From an uncultured bacterium (GTDB taxonomy: Bacteria > Cyanobacteriota > Vampirovibrionia > Gastranaerophilales > Gastranaerophilaceae): a stretch of 26,791 bases of DNA. Under the pieces are notes generated by a model, which saw only the letters and a list, made by a program, of their open reading frames with translations, did no database searches and had not been told where the DNA came from. Within the stretch, counting starts at the first letter, position 1. Every line of letters begins with the position of its first letter. Both the position numbers and the translations under genes were made by a program. The DNA is taken from contig USHE01000005.1 of assembly GCA_900554385.1 (NCBI GenBank), forward strand, positions 1 through 26,791, written 5' to 3'. Below are positions 1 to 6,642 of this stretch, one piece after another.

Positions 1-2
1 CA

Positions 3-449
3 ACTCCAACTACGCCATCAATCGATGACAACGATGTAGGTCAGTTAACTTGGGTTCAACGTAAAGATATTTCTGACGGTGTTCCGGTAATCGATAAACG
101 TCAATATATGAGATTTGATTTAAATTCTGAAGCCGATATGATTGAATTCGAATCAGACTCAGGTGCAGATGCAATCCTTAACATCTCAAGAGGCGGTGTT
201 CAACTTTCACACAATAAAAAGCTAAAAGTTGGCGACGTAATACCGGTAAAAGTTAAATACGGAGACTTAGAAATAGATGCAAACGTAAAAATTGTATCAG
301 CATCAGATGTAAAAGCCGGAGGTGAATTTATTGACCTTGATCAGGCAACAGCAAACAAGCTCTTATACTTGAACTTGATGTTGGATGAAACAACTAACTA
401 TGCTGAAGCAAATATGAAACCGGCAATAAACACAATGCATATACAATAA
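3..449 (+). CDS. PilZ domain protein, C-terminal part (5' end outside window)
   Basis: The frame is open to the left edge, so this is the 3' part of a longer gene; the Met codon at 108 lies inside the domain and is not the start. Just before it the frame reads KRQYMRFDL, which supplies the RxxxR motif of PilZ domains (RQYMR), and about 40 residues on NISRGG fits the second motif (D/N)xSxxG. Both halves of the c-di-GMP binding signature are therefore present. The rest, alternating short beta strands and a C-terminal helix, fits the PilZ barrel. Known of the family: it binds cyclic di-GMP and controls motility, secretion or polysaccharide synthesis. The output domain or partner is not visible, because upstream sequence is missing. 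The last 20 residues are a polar tail. A strong terminator follows the stop codon. Confidence 0.85.
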   Translation, partial: TPTTPSIDDNDVGQLTWVQRKDISDGVPVIDKRQYMRFDLNSEADMIEFESDSGADAILNISRGGVQLSHNKKLKVGDVIPVKVKYGDLEIDANVKIVSASDVKAGGEFIDLDQATANKLLYLNLMLDETTNYAEANMKPAINTMHIQ

Positions 450-465
450 CAGACAACTCAAATCA

Positions 466-500
466 AAAAGCTCTGCCCCTAAAAGCAGAGCTTTTCCTTT
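466..500 (+). terminator. Rho-independent terminator of the PilZ gene
   Basis: A perfect 11-bp stem (AAAAGCTCTGC, 466-476, with GCAGAGCTTTT, 485-495) has an 8-nt loop and runs into a T-rich tail. It starts 16 bases after the PilZ stop codon. The A-rich left arm gives it T-rich tails on both strands, so it could also stop transcription of the minus-strand gene ending at 518. Confidence 0.9.
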
Positions 501-517
501 TCCTAAAGTTCTGTAAA

Positions 518-1006
518 TTATCTATGAAATCCTTTAACTTTTGCCATTCCGTTTTTATCAACTGCAACTTTCACCAACGCTCCTTCTTGCAGATTTTTTT
601 CAAGTTCTTTTCCGGTTTTTTCTTTGACGTAATAACTTTCAATACCGAAGTTTATGCATCTGGCGTTTGTGAAAAATACGGAAGAACATCTTCCTGTTTT
701 ACCTTTCATAAATAGTCCTGCTTGTGGTTTGTTGCGGGTAATCGCAGAAACGTGTGCAATGTTATCTCTGTCTGTTGTTATAGTGACATAAAGAGTTTCA
801 TTGTCTTTATAATTTTCTTTTGCGGGAATTTGTGCAATTTCGTAATTTAGAATTACGTAATCTCCAAGAATTAAATCACGCGGGTCAACAGGAACTGTTT
901 TTAGCAGGACTTCCCGTCCTGTTCTCAGCGTAATATCCTGTGAGATTGCAAAACTCAACGTTATTATAAGCCATAATCCGACAATAAGATAAATAAATTT
1001 TTTCAT
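518..1006 (-). CDS. GDYXXLXY-motif protein
   Basis: A 162-residue protein with an N-terminal hydrophobic segment (residues 4-22), probably a signal anchor, and an otherwise extracytoplasmic body. Residues 48-55 read GDYVILNY, the signature that names the GDYXXLXY family. The function is not known. Members typically sit beside DUF2157 and DUF4401 membrane proteins, and here the gene lies 35 bp downstream of a DUF2157 gene on the same strand, so the two are probably one operon and one membrane complex. The start ATG at 1006 has AAGGA 8 bases upstream. Two cysteines about 10 residues apart (near residues 107 and 117) could form a disulfide outside the membrane. Family call is firm; role unknown. 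Confidence 0.8.
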   Translation of the reverse strand: MKKFIYLIVGLWLIITLSFAISQDITLRTGREVLLKTVPVDPRDLILGDYVILNYEIAQIPAKENYKDNETLYVTITTDRDNIAHVSAITRNKPQAGLFMKGKTGRCSSVFFTNARCINFGIESYYVKEKTGKELEKNLQEGALVKVAVDKNGMAKVKGFHR

Positions 1007-1041
1007 GATTAATTTCCTTTGTTAATAATTTCTTTTCTTCT

Positions 1042-2151
1042 TTATTCAAGGAACATGCCTAGAGTCAGCAGTAAAAATCCACCAAGAATAAAAAATAACG
1101 ATTTATCCATAAAACTCCAGCCCCAGCGACAGTAGTTTACTGCAAGATATATTGTAATTATTTGATTTGTAACTCCTATAATCTTGCTGTTTTCGAATTT
1201 GTATCCGTAATAAAATCCAAATGCAATCATCGCAATTATCATTATGTTTGCAACTGTCATAACCAGTCCTGTGGATACCGATTTTAAAATTAGTAAAAGT
1301 AACAAGAAACTTGATATTATTATTATTGCAGTTGTTTCGATTTTTAAAAGAGTAGTCTTATTTTTTTGATGTACGATATTAAACAAATTTAAAATTAAAA
1401 GTGTTACCAGTGGAACAATATAATAATGAGAAGTTATATGGTAAGAGTGTTCTACTGAACAGGTTAAAATTAATAAAGTTATAAAAATAGGGAAAGCTCC
1501 TGCAATTTTGTATGACAGTGAAAAGTCTTTGTACTTTTCCAGAATAAAGGGAATATTCCCTATGCTGTAGAGGATTAACCCGCATAATACAGGTATAAAT
1601 ATTGTCCATATTAGTCCGTTGTCTAATGATAGCTCATTATAACGGAAAATAATCCCTAGTATTAAAAGGATTATTGATAAAATATTAATTGTATGATTTT
1701 TAAATAAATACGCTACGGGTACAATACTTAATAGCCACAAAAACATTAAAAGAGAATTGTTGGCGTTAATATTGTATCCTTGTCCGATAATTGCATAAGT
1801 TCCCCCGATTAGTAAGGTCGAAAGTACGATTAATGCATTGCCCAGTTTAGGAAAATTCTTTTTCTCATAAGCAAGTTGGTACCCTCCGAAAAGTGAACTT
1901 ATAGTCAAAATAAACATGAGAAATATCTTTAAGAACAGACTTGAATTAAGTAATTCTAATATCCAATCGTTTGCAGAAATAAATGTTATTACCCCTAAAC
2001 CTATAAGAATAACTGCAACTGTATAAATCGCAATATTGATTTTTGTCTTATGCAGACGTTCTTTTTCTTTTTTTACATCTTCTAATAATTTTGCAGTCAA
2101 AACACTATCAATGAGCCCTTCATTGAACCATTTTGTAATTAATTTTTCAAT
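1042..2151 (-). CDS. DUF2157 multi-pass membrane protein, probable ATT start
   Basis: A polytopic membrane protein with about ten hydrophobic segments after a charged N-terminus. A TTG at 2100 is the first conventional start, but the frame stays open upstream to a TGA at 2175-2173, and the extra residues read KWFNEGLID, exactly the kind of W-x-x-x-G-L-I-D stretch that begins DUF2157 domains. The only well-placed start there is ATT at 2151, with AGGGAG 7 bases before it; no ATG, GTG or TTG is available in frame upstream of 2100. I infer initiation at ATT (369 residues); with TTG the protein would be 352 residues and lose the domain start. The family's function is unknown. It pairs with the GDYXXLXY gene downstream. 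A mutated ATG or a base error at the start codon is the alternative. Confidence 0.7.
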   Translation of the reverse strand: MEKLITKWFNEGLIDSVLTAKLLEDVKKEKERLHKTKINIAIYTVAVILIGLGVITFISANDWILELLNSSLFLKIFLMFILTISSLFGGYQLAYEKKNFPKLGNALIVLSTLLIGGTYAIIGQGYNINANNSLLMFLWLLSIVPVAYLFKNHTINILSIILLILGIIFRYNELSLDNGLIWTIFIPVLCGLILYSIGNIPFILEKYKDFSLSYKIAGAFPIFITLLILTCSVEHSYHITSHYYIVPLVTLLILNLFNIVHQKNKTTLLKIETTAIIIISSFLLLLLILKSVSTGLVMTVANIMIIAMIAFGFYYGYKFENSKIIGVTNQIITIYLAVNYCRWGWSFMDKSLFFILGGFLLLTLGMFLE

Positions 2152-2236
2152 ATAAACTCTCCCTATGTTGAGTAGATTTAATCATATAATAGTGTTTTTG
2201 TTAAGCTTGATTTTATAATAAAGAACAAGTTTATAC

Positions 2237-3049
2237 TTAGTCAGAATGTCTATTAGCAGCTAAAGGAGATTTTCCGATATCACTGGCAACTTCTTCGATA
2301 TCTCGATTATTAAGTGGATTTGATTCTTCATAATCAGTAACTTCTCCAGTTTCTAAATTCAATTGTATTGCTCTGGGTGCAGTATTCTCTGAGCCTAAAA
2401 TGTCATATTCTTTGATTTCAAACCCCATACTCTTTAATGTCATATCAATTATTTCAATATTTCCTTCTGAAAGTCCAGTTCTACCACCAATAATACGAAC
2501 CTCGCAGTTTTTAGGATCAAAATTAAGTTTTTCTAATACATCTCTAAGGCTGTCAGCTTTTTCTGTCGTATCTATATGAGCAACAAAACCTCGCTTATTT
2601 TTCTTGTCGTATATAGTCACAGCAACGCAATTACAAACATTGCAGGGCTGTATCGAAGGATTATCTTTTGAATAAGTTTTTACCGCGTATTGTCCTTGCA
2701 TAACTTCAATACTTTTTGGATCATCCTTGCTCTTATTGCGTGAAAATATTGCAGGGAACATATACCCCAAAACAGAGATTTTTCGACCTTCTTCATATAC
2801 ATTATCACTCATAACAATGTATTTTCTTAATTTTGACCGATTGGCTTCAATCATATCTTCTACAGTCATTCCAAATGATATTTTTAACTCTCCTGAACTA
2901 AAGATAGAGATATATTTCATTGCAAAATCGACCTCAGATTTGTCAAGCACTCCATCTTGTTTTGCAGCATTATAGTTATAGCTGCGCTTATCTTTGCAGC
3001 AACTGTCAGCCTCTTTAAAAAGATTGTGAATCCAGTAAGGAATATTCAT
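2237..3049 (-). CDS. CheD-like deamidase-fold protein with degenerate EF-hand
   Basis: A soluble protein of 270 residues. I start it at the ATG at 3049, which has AAGG 7 bases upstream; a TTG two codons earlier overlaps that site. The C-terminal half resembles CheD: CNCVAV..YD (Cys141) followed by GFVAHI (His158) matches the family pattern G-S-C-V-A-V...G-x-x-H, then a segment like KIFGG (RIIGG), and a final T-G-x-V (ETGEV). Cys and His are the catalytic pair in CheD, which deamidates receptor glutamines. Residues 32-39 read DGVLDKSE, the second half of an EF-hand loop, but the first two calcium ligands are Ala and Lys, so binding is doubtful. No chemotaxis genes are nearby, so a CheD role in taxis is not supported by context. 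A related Asn/Gln amidohydrolase is possible. Confidence 0.5.
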   Translation of the reverse strand: MNIPYWIHNLFKEADSCCKDKRSYNYNAAKQDGVLDKSEVDFAMKYISIFSSGELKISFGMTVEDMIEANRSKLRKYIVMSDNVYEEGRKISVLGYMFPAIFSRNKSKDDPKSIEVMQGQYAVKTYSKDNPSIQPCNVCNCVAVTIYDKKNKRGFVAHIDTTEKADSLRDVLEKLNFDPKNCEVRIIGGRTGLSEGNIEIIDMTLKSMGFEIKEYDILGSENTAPRAIQLNLETGEVTDYEESNPLNNRDIEEVASDIGKSPLAANRHSD

Positions 3050-3055
3050 AGTCAA

Positions 3056-3384
3056 GCCTTTATCTTTCTTATTTATATAAACGTAAATCTTCTATTAAAA
3101 TTTACAAAATTAATAAAATGTAACATTAATCAAAATTGCACGTAAAAATTAAATTCTTTGTGCAAAGTGGCATACAATCTATGGGTTGGTCATACCTACC
3201 CAACAAAAGTTGATAAGCATTTAGTCCGCTAAATGTCCGTTTTAGACTGTTTTGTTTTACAGATGGTATGATTACTTCCTATTACTTAAACGCCATCATA
3301 GTACTGATTGCCTAAGATAATCATACAATCTGTCATAATCAAGCACTCATAAAAATACACTCAAACTTGTTGGTAATTTAAACC
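3056..3384. other. Gene-free intergenic stretch with nested inverted repeats
   Basis: No convincing reading frame on either strand. The stretch holds three inverted repeats: TGGGTTGGT/ACCTACCCA (3182-3202, one mismatch), CATTTAG-TCCG-CTAAATG (3218-3235, perfect) and a 16-bp pair ACAGATGGTATGATTA (3259-3274) with TAATCATACAATCTGT (3318-3333), one mismatch. The word CATACAATCT occurs at both 3171 and 3322. The stretch abuts the partial tRNA copy at 3385. Confidence 0.6.
3259..3333. repeat. 16-bp inverted repeat enclosing 43 bp
   Basis: Arms 3259-3274 and 3318-3333 are complementary at 15 of 16 positions. A shorter pair GATGG/CCATC (3262-3266, 3293-3297) lies inside and could form a competing hairpin. 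There is no poly-T tail, so it is not a simple terminator. It may be a protein-binding region, a structured RNA or part of a mobile-element end. Confidence 0.55.
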
Positions 3385-3453
3385 AAAAAAGACAGAAAAT
3401 AAAATCTATCCTTTTTACTAGCAAGGGAGAGATTCGAACTCTCGACCTCACGG
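3385..3453 (-). repeat. Partial copy of tRNA-Met 3' half plus its terminator
   Basis: Bases 3385-3453 match 3531-3599 at 68 of 69 positions, in the same orientation, 146 bp apart. The copy contains the last 35 nt of the tRNA-Met gene (from just after the anticodon loop to the 3' end) and the terminator that follows it. The single difference (3408) changes a pair in the terminator stem to a G-U wobble. Upstream of the breakpoint the tRNA sequence is absent, so no functional tRNA can be made here. A 3'-half tRNA repeat is the usual footprint of tyrosine-integrase attachment sites. Confidence 0.85.
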
Positions 3454-3530
3454 ACTCTGCCGAAAAAACAACTAAGTGTTGTTTTTGAGAGGGTTTGAGC
3501 GCAGCGAAAACAACCCGTGCTTAAAAACAA
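3454..3530. other. 77-bp spacer between the tRNA-Met copies
   Basis: A short unique segment holding two possible hairpins: AACAAC/GTTGTT near 3467-3486 and GGGTT/AACCC near 3491-3515. No gene. The hairpins would fit a small terminator or the remains of an excised element. Confidence 0.4.
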
Positions 3531-3558
3531 AAAAAAGACAGAAAATAAAATCTGTCCT
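3531..3558 (-). terminator. Terminator of tRNA-Met
   Basis: Read on the minus strand, GACAGA-TTTTATTT-TCTGTC is followed by eight T residues, beginning about 9 bases after the tRNA 3' end. The hairpin and T-run are copied in the duplicate at 3385. Confidence 0.8.
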
Positions 3559-3564
3559 TTTTAC

Positions 3565-3638
3565 TAGCAAGGGAGAGATTCGAACTCTCGACCTCACGGG
3601 TATGAGCCGTGCGCTCTCACCAGCTGAGCTACCTTGCC
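3565..3638 (-). tRNA. tRNA-Met (CAT), elongator type
   Basis: The minus strand folds into a complete 74-nt cloverleaf: acceptor GGCAAGG with CCTTGCT (a G-U pair at 1-72, then A73), D arm AGCTCAGCTGGTGAGAGCG, anticodon stem CACGG/CCGTG with loop CTCATAC (anticodon CAT), and T arm GAGAG-TTCGAAT-CTCTC. CCA is not encoded. The initiator type is excluded because there is no C1-A72 mismatch. The anticodon arm (ACGGNTCATACCCGT) and the GCTA end closely resemble Bacillus elongator tRNA-Met, which argues against a lysidine tRNA-Ile2, though that cannot be fully excluded. Its 3' half and terminator are duplicated 146 bp downstream. Confidence 0.92.
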
Positions 3639-3701
3639 ATAAATTTTATTCAATTCACAAATTCTATTTTCACACAAAAGATTTTAAATTTCAAGTCTTT
3701 T

Positions 3702-4457
3702 TTATTTACATTTAAGTTTTTCATCCCAAGATAAATTATTACATCTCGTATAATCCATGTTTTCATTGTATATTACCCAGGCTGTACAACCATATCCGTT
3801 TAAATTGGATTTATTTGACATATTACAATCTTTCTTAAATGAGAATCTTGTCTCGGCTTCCATTCCAATTGGAATAAATCCGTATTTTGTATAATAAAAT
3901 AGAAAGACATCTTTACCGGTTTTATTTGGAGGTTTAGGTCCGTTTAAATCAACAAAAATTTCGCCGCATACATGCTGTAACTGACGGGATGTACCAAAAT
4001 TACTACTGCAAGAGCCACTGGTAACATTTATTCCTACTATTGACATTCCATCGTTCAATATAATCATGGGAGCAAAAGTTTGAAATATCGTTCCATCTAA
4101 AGAATATCTTGTATATTTTTTGCATTCATTTTCTCCTTGTTTACATATTCTAGTAACTTTTAAATATTTTGTCATTATTTGCAAAAATTTGTTTCTAGTA
4201 GCGTTATGATTTATTAACTCATCCTCAGACGGTTCTTCGCTCATTCCAGCGGTGCTTAATCCCCAGTTCTCTATTTCACCGTGTTCATTTTTTGCCATCA
4301 TAAATGCTTGATTCATGGTACTGTTAAATTTTTTCAACTTTGTAACAGTTTCTTTTTCTGCATTTTTTTGTATTAATGCCGGCAGTGTCATTGCTGCAAC
4401 TATGCCTATTATTCCTAGAGTGATTAAAACTTCTGCAAGTGTGAATGCCTTTTTCAT
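3702..4457 (-). CDS. Prepilin-like type II/IV pseudopilin, copy 1
   Basis: A 251-residue protein starting MKKAFTLAEVLITLG: short positive leader, cleavage before Phe, Glu at +5 and a hydrophobic helix of about 20 residues, the type III signal used by prepilin peptidase. The residue before the cut is Ala rather than the usual Gly. I use ATG 4457 because GGAG lies 6 bases upstream; an ATG four codons earlier has none. The globular part has paired cysteines and ends with a block shared with the copy at 9401: VDLNG-PKPPN, FxFYxTKYG, GYGCxAWV, a DYxxC motif and LSWxxKxKCK. Known of the family: processed pilins build pili or type II secretion pseudopili. No assembly genes are nearby, so this is a solitary minor pilin or surface protein. 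Divergent from the XRE gene at 4610. Confidence 0.85.
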   Translation of the reverse strand: MKKAFTLAEVLITLGIIGIVAAMTLPALIQKNAEKETVTKLKKFNSTMNQAFMMAKNEHGEIENWGLSTAGMSEEPSEDELINHNATRNKFLQIMTKYLKVTRICKQGENECKKYTRYSLDGTIFQTFAPMIILNDGMSIVGINVTSGSCSSNFGTSRQLQHVCGEIFVDLNGPKPPNKTGKDVFLFYYTKYGFIPIGMEAETRFSFKKDCNMSNKSNLNGYGCTAWVIYNENMDYTRCNNLSWDEKLKCK

Positions 4458-4529
4458 GATTTGCTCCATTTTTTAAATACTTTTAAATAATAAATTCTAT
4501 TTTATATATCTAATTATACTATTTTTTAA

Positions 4530-4553
4530 ATACTCTGTCAATTATCAGAGTAT
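4530..4553. promoter_or_regulatory. 24-bp perfect palindromic operator candidate
   Basis: ATACTCTG-TCAATTAT-CAGAGTAT has perfect 8-bp arms around an 8-bp centre. It lies between the divergent prepilin (start 4457) and XRE regulator (start 4610), 57 bp before the latter. It is not followed by a T-run. The natural guess is that the adjacent XRE protein binds it and controls itself and the exporter; this is inference from position and symmetry. Confidence 0.55.
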
Positions 4554-4609
4554 GTTTTATATCGTTAATTGTAATATGCAGAAAATATATACTTTAAAAA
4601 AGAGGGAAT

Positions 4610-4924
4610 ATGGACGATATAAAGAATTTATTTGGCAGAAAAGTGAAAGAATTACGTATAAAAAAAAGGTTATCTCAGGAGGAGCTTTCCGAGATGATTG
4701 ATATTGCCGAACGTAATTTGAGTAAAATTGAATGCGGCAAAAGCTTTATCAGAGCTGAAAAAATCGGGAAACTGGCAGAGGCTCTCGGTGTTACACCAAA
4801 AGATTTATTTGATTTTAGTCATCAAAAAGATTTGAAAGAGATTAGAAACGAACTCATCAATGCTATACAATCGGATAATAAAAATCTACGTATTCTGTAC
4901 CAGCTTTATAATATAATAAAATAA
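4610..4924 (+). CDS. XRE-family helix-turn-helix regulator
   Basis: A 104-residue protein with an N-terminal Cro/C1-type HTH domain (about residues 8-64): KELRIKKRLSQEELSE, then NLSKIECGKSFI (recognition helix and the following turn) and LAEALGVTPKDLFDF. The C-terminal 35 residues form a charged helical tail found in the paralogous remnant at 6317 (DLFxFxHQK, NEI/NEL). The start is preceded by GAGGG very close to the ATG. The stop is 17 bp before the MATE exporter, so the two are probably cotranscribed and the exporter is the likely target. A possible promoter is TTAATT-17-TATACT (4565-4593). A 24-bp palindrome upstream may be its operator. The effector is unknown. Confidence 0.85.
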   Translation: MDDIKNLFGRKVKELRIKKRLSQEELSEMIDIAERNLSKIECGKSFIRAEKIGKLAEALGVTPKDLFDFSHQKDLKEIRNELINAIQSDNKNLRILYQLYNIIK

Positions 4925-4941
4925 AGTGTTAAGGATTAATT

Positions 4942-6315
4942 ATGATTAAAGATATGACGCAAGGTGCGCCATTAAAGTTAATAATGTTATTTTCCGTTCC
5001 TTTATTGATAGGAAATATTTTTCAACAGTTTTACAACCTTGCAGATATCGTGATTGTTGGCAGAACTCTCGGGATGGAGGCTTTGGCTGCTGTCGGGGCA
5101 GTTGCGCCGTTATTTTTTCTTATTATGTTTGCTGTTGTGGGATTGGATAACGGATTTTCAGTAATCACCGGTCAGAGATTCGGGGCAAAAGACTATGAAG
5201 GCGTTCGCAGGTCGGTTGTTATTTCTATTATATTGAGTTCGGCTTTTACTCTCATATTTACAGTAATAAGTGCTGTGTTAATGAAACCTATTCTCTTTAT
5301 GATGAATGTACCTTCAGAAATTTTTCATGATGCGTACTGGTATATTCAAATCTGTGTTTTAGGGCTTGTTACCGTTAATTTTTATAATCTTCTGGCAAGC
5401 ATTGTAAGGGCTCTTGGTGATAGTAATACGCCATTATATTTTCTTATTTTTGCATCAATTTTAAATGTTTTTCTGGCGTTACTTTTTATACTAAAGTTTC
5501 ACTGGGGTGTTCCCGGTTCTGCTGTTGCCGTAGTCCTTTCGCAGGCTGTATCGGGATTTATGTGTTATTTCTATGTAAAAAAACGCTTCCCTATTCTTCA
5601 CTTGCACAGAAAGGATTGGGAATTCAAAAAATGTAACAGAGCTAAAGATGTTGATTTTGCCATGGAGCATTTAAAAGTAGGATTTCCTATGGCAGTGCAG
5701 TTTTCAATTCTTGGAATCGGAATTTTAATTATACAAAGTGTCTGCAATACTTTTGGTTCTAATGTAATAGCGGCATTCACTGCTGCATTAAGAATTGAGC
5801 AGATTGCTACATTACCCATGATTTCTTTCGGGATAGCTTTGGCGGCATTTGTTGCACAGAATTACGGGGCTAAAAACCTGGCCCGTATCCGTCATGGTGT
5901 GGGGAGAGCTTCTCTAATTAATATAGTATTAAGTATATTTATGGCGATTGTAATGCATTTTTGGGGTGCAAATATAGTTGAGCTGTTTATTGGAAGTGTC
6001 AGTCCGGATGTTATAAAAATTGCTCATGATTATTTATGGATAAGCACCATTTTCTATTTTTTTCTGGGGCAGATATTTATTTTCAGGAATGCGCTTCAGG
6101 GCATGGGCAGACCTTTAATTCCGCTCACATCGTCTTTTGCCGAGCTTATGGTAAGGTCGTTTGCAGCAGTTTATCTTGCAGTTAAATTCAGCTATTACGG
6201 AATTTTTTATGCGGCACCTATCGCATGGGTTACCGCATCTATCATTGTTGCTGTGGGGTACTATATTAATATCAGAAGGCTTATTATGAAAAAACGCAAG
6301 ACCAGGTCTATATAA
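4942..6315 (+). CDS. MATE family efflux transporter
   Basis: A 457-residue membrane protein with about twelve hydrophobic segments in two similar halves. The start MxxDMTQGxPLKLIMLFSVPLLIGNIFQ and the motifs NLADIVIVGR, GAVAPL and GQRFGAKDYEGVR in the first half are typical of the DinF/NorM-like MATE branch, and the second half repeats the pattern (FAAFTAALRIEQIA, FVAQNYGAKN). Such proteins export cationic drugs, metabolites or toxins in exchange for Na+ or H+. The substrate cannot be read from sequence. AAGGA lies upstream of the ATG. It follows the XRE gene by 17 bp, and the remnant of another XRE gene on the opposite strand ends 2 bp after its stop, so exporter expression is probably regulated by the upstream XRE protein. 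Confidence 0.9.
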   Translation: MIKDMTQGAPLKLIMLFSVPLLIGNIFQQFYNLADIVIVGRTLGMEALAAVGAVAPLFFLIMFAVVGLDNGFSVITGQRFGAKDYEGVRRSVVISIILSSAFTLIFTVISAVLMKPILFMMNVPSEIFHDAYWYIQICVLGLVTVNFYNLLASIVRALGDSNTPLYFLIFASILNVFLALLFILKFHWGVPGSAVAVVLSQAVSGFMCYFYVKKRFPILHLHRKDWEFKKCNRAKDVDFAMEHLKVGFPMAVQFSILGIGILIIQSVCNTFGSNVIAAFTAALRIEQIATLPMISFGIALAAFVAQNYGAKNLARIRHGVGRASLINIVLSIFMAIVMHFWGANIVELFIGSVSPDVIKIAHDYLWISTIFYFFLGQIFIFRNALQGMGRPLIPLTSSFAELMVRSFAAVYLAVKFSYYGIFYAAPIAWVTASIIVAVGYYINIRRLIMKKRKTRSI

Positions 6316-6316
6316 A

Positions 6317-6535
6317 TTATCTGGCAATGTCTTTTATAACACGGTAAATCGTTTTTAGTTTTTCATCAGGAGTATTAATAATTATTTCGCTAATTTCGTT
6401 AATTATGTCCTCACGTGACTTTTGATGATTAAATTCAAATAAATCTTTAACTTCGACATTAAATATTCTGGCAAGTTTTACAATATTTGTCATTGTTGTA
6501 AAAGTGGTGCCTGTTTCTATAGTAAGCGACTGTGA
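6317..6535 (-). pseudogene. 5'-truncated XRE regulator remnant
   Basis: Reading the minus strand gives LTIETGTTF, then IVKLARIFNVEVKDLFEFNHQK and a helical tail ending DIAR and TAA. This aligns with the second half of the XRE protein at 4610 (LSKIECGKSF, LAEALGV, DLFDFSHQK). The first helices, including LSQEEL, are missing: a TAA stop (6538-6536) stands immediately upstream in frame and no start codon lies at the expected place. An internal ATG (MTNIVKLARIF) could give a fragment of about 60 residues without a DNA-binding helix. It ends 2 bp from the MATE stop codon, facing it. I read it as a degraded paralog. Confidence 0.75.
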
Positions 6536-6578
6536 TTATTTTAAAAAGCTTCCTAAATAAAAATAGTAGATATATTAC

Positions 6579-6606
6579 TTGCTTATTAAAAATGTTCGTG
6601 TAAAAA
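6579..6606 (+). promoter_or_regulatory. eno: Possible enolase promoter
   Basis: TTGCTT (6579-6584) and TAAAAA (6601-6606, preceded by TG) are 16 bp apart, about 37 bp before the enolase ATG. Both boxes are imperfect, so the call rests mainly on position. Confidence 0.4.
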
Positions 6607-6642
6607 TCTGTTTAACTAGTGGTACAAAATAAGGAGAGTTAT

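Noticed and set aside
3171..3333. CRISPR-like or tandem repeat array
   Set aside because: The repeats are inverted pairs of different sequence without regular spacing.
3476..3715. 79-residue plus-strand frame covering the tRNA-Met gene
   Set aside because: It is the antisense of the tRNA and its terminator; the translated tRNA stretch is a familiar spurious protein. No ribosome site.
6619..6642. GTG start adding eight residues to enolase
   Set aside because: No ribosome site before it, and AAGGAG sits before ATG 6643, which gives the normal enolase N-terminus.
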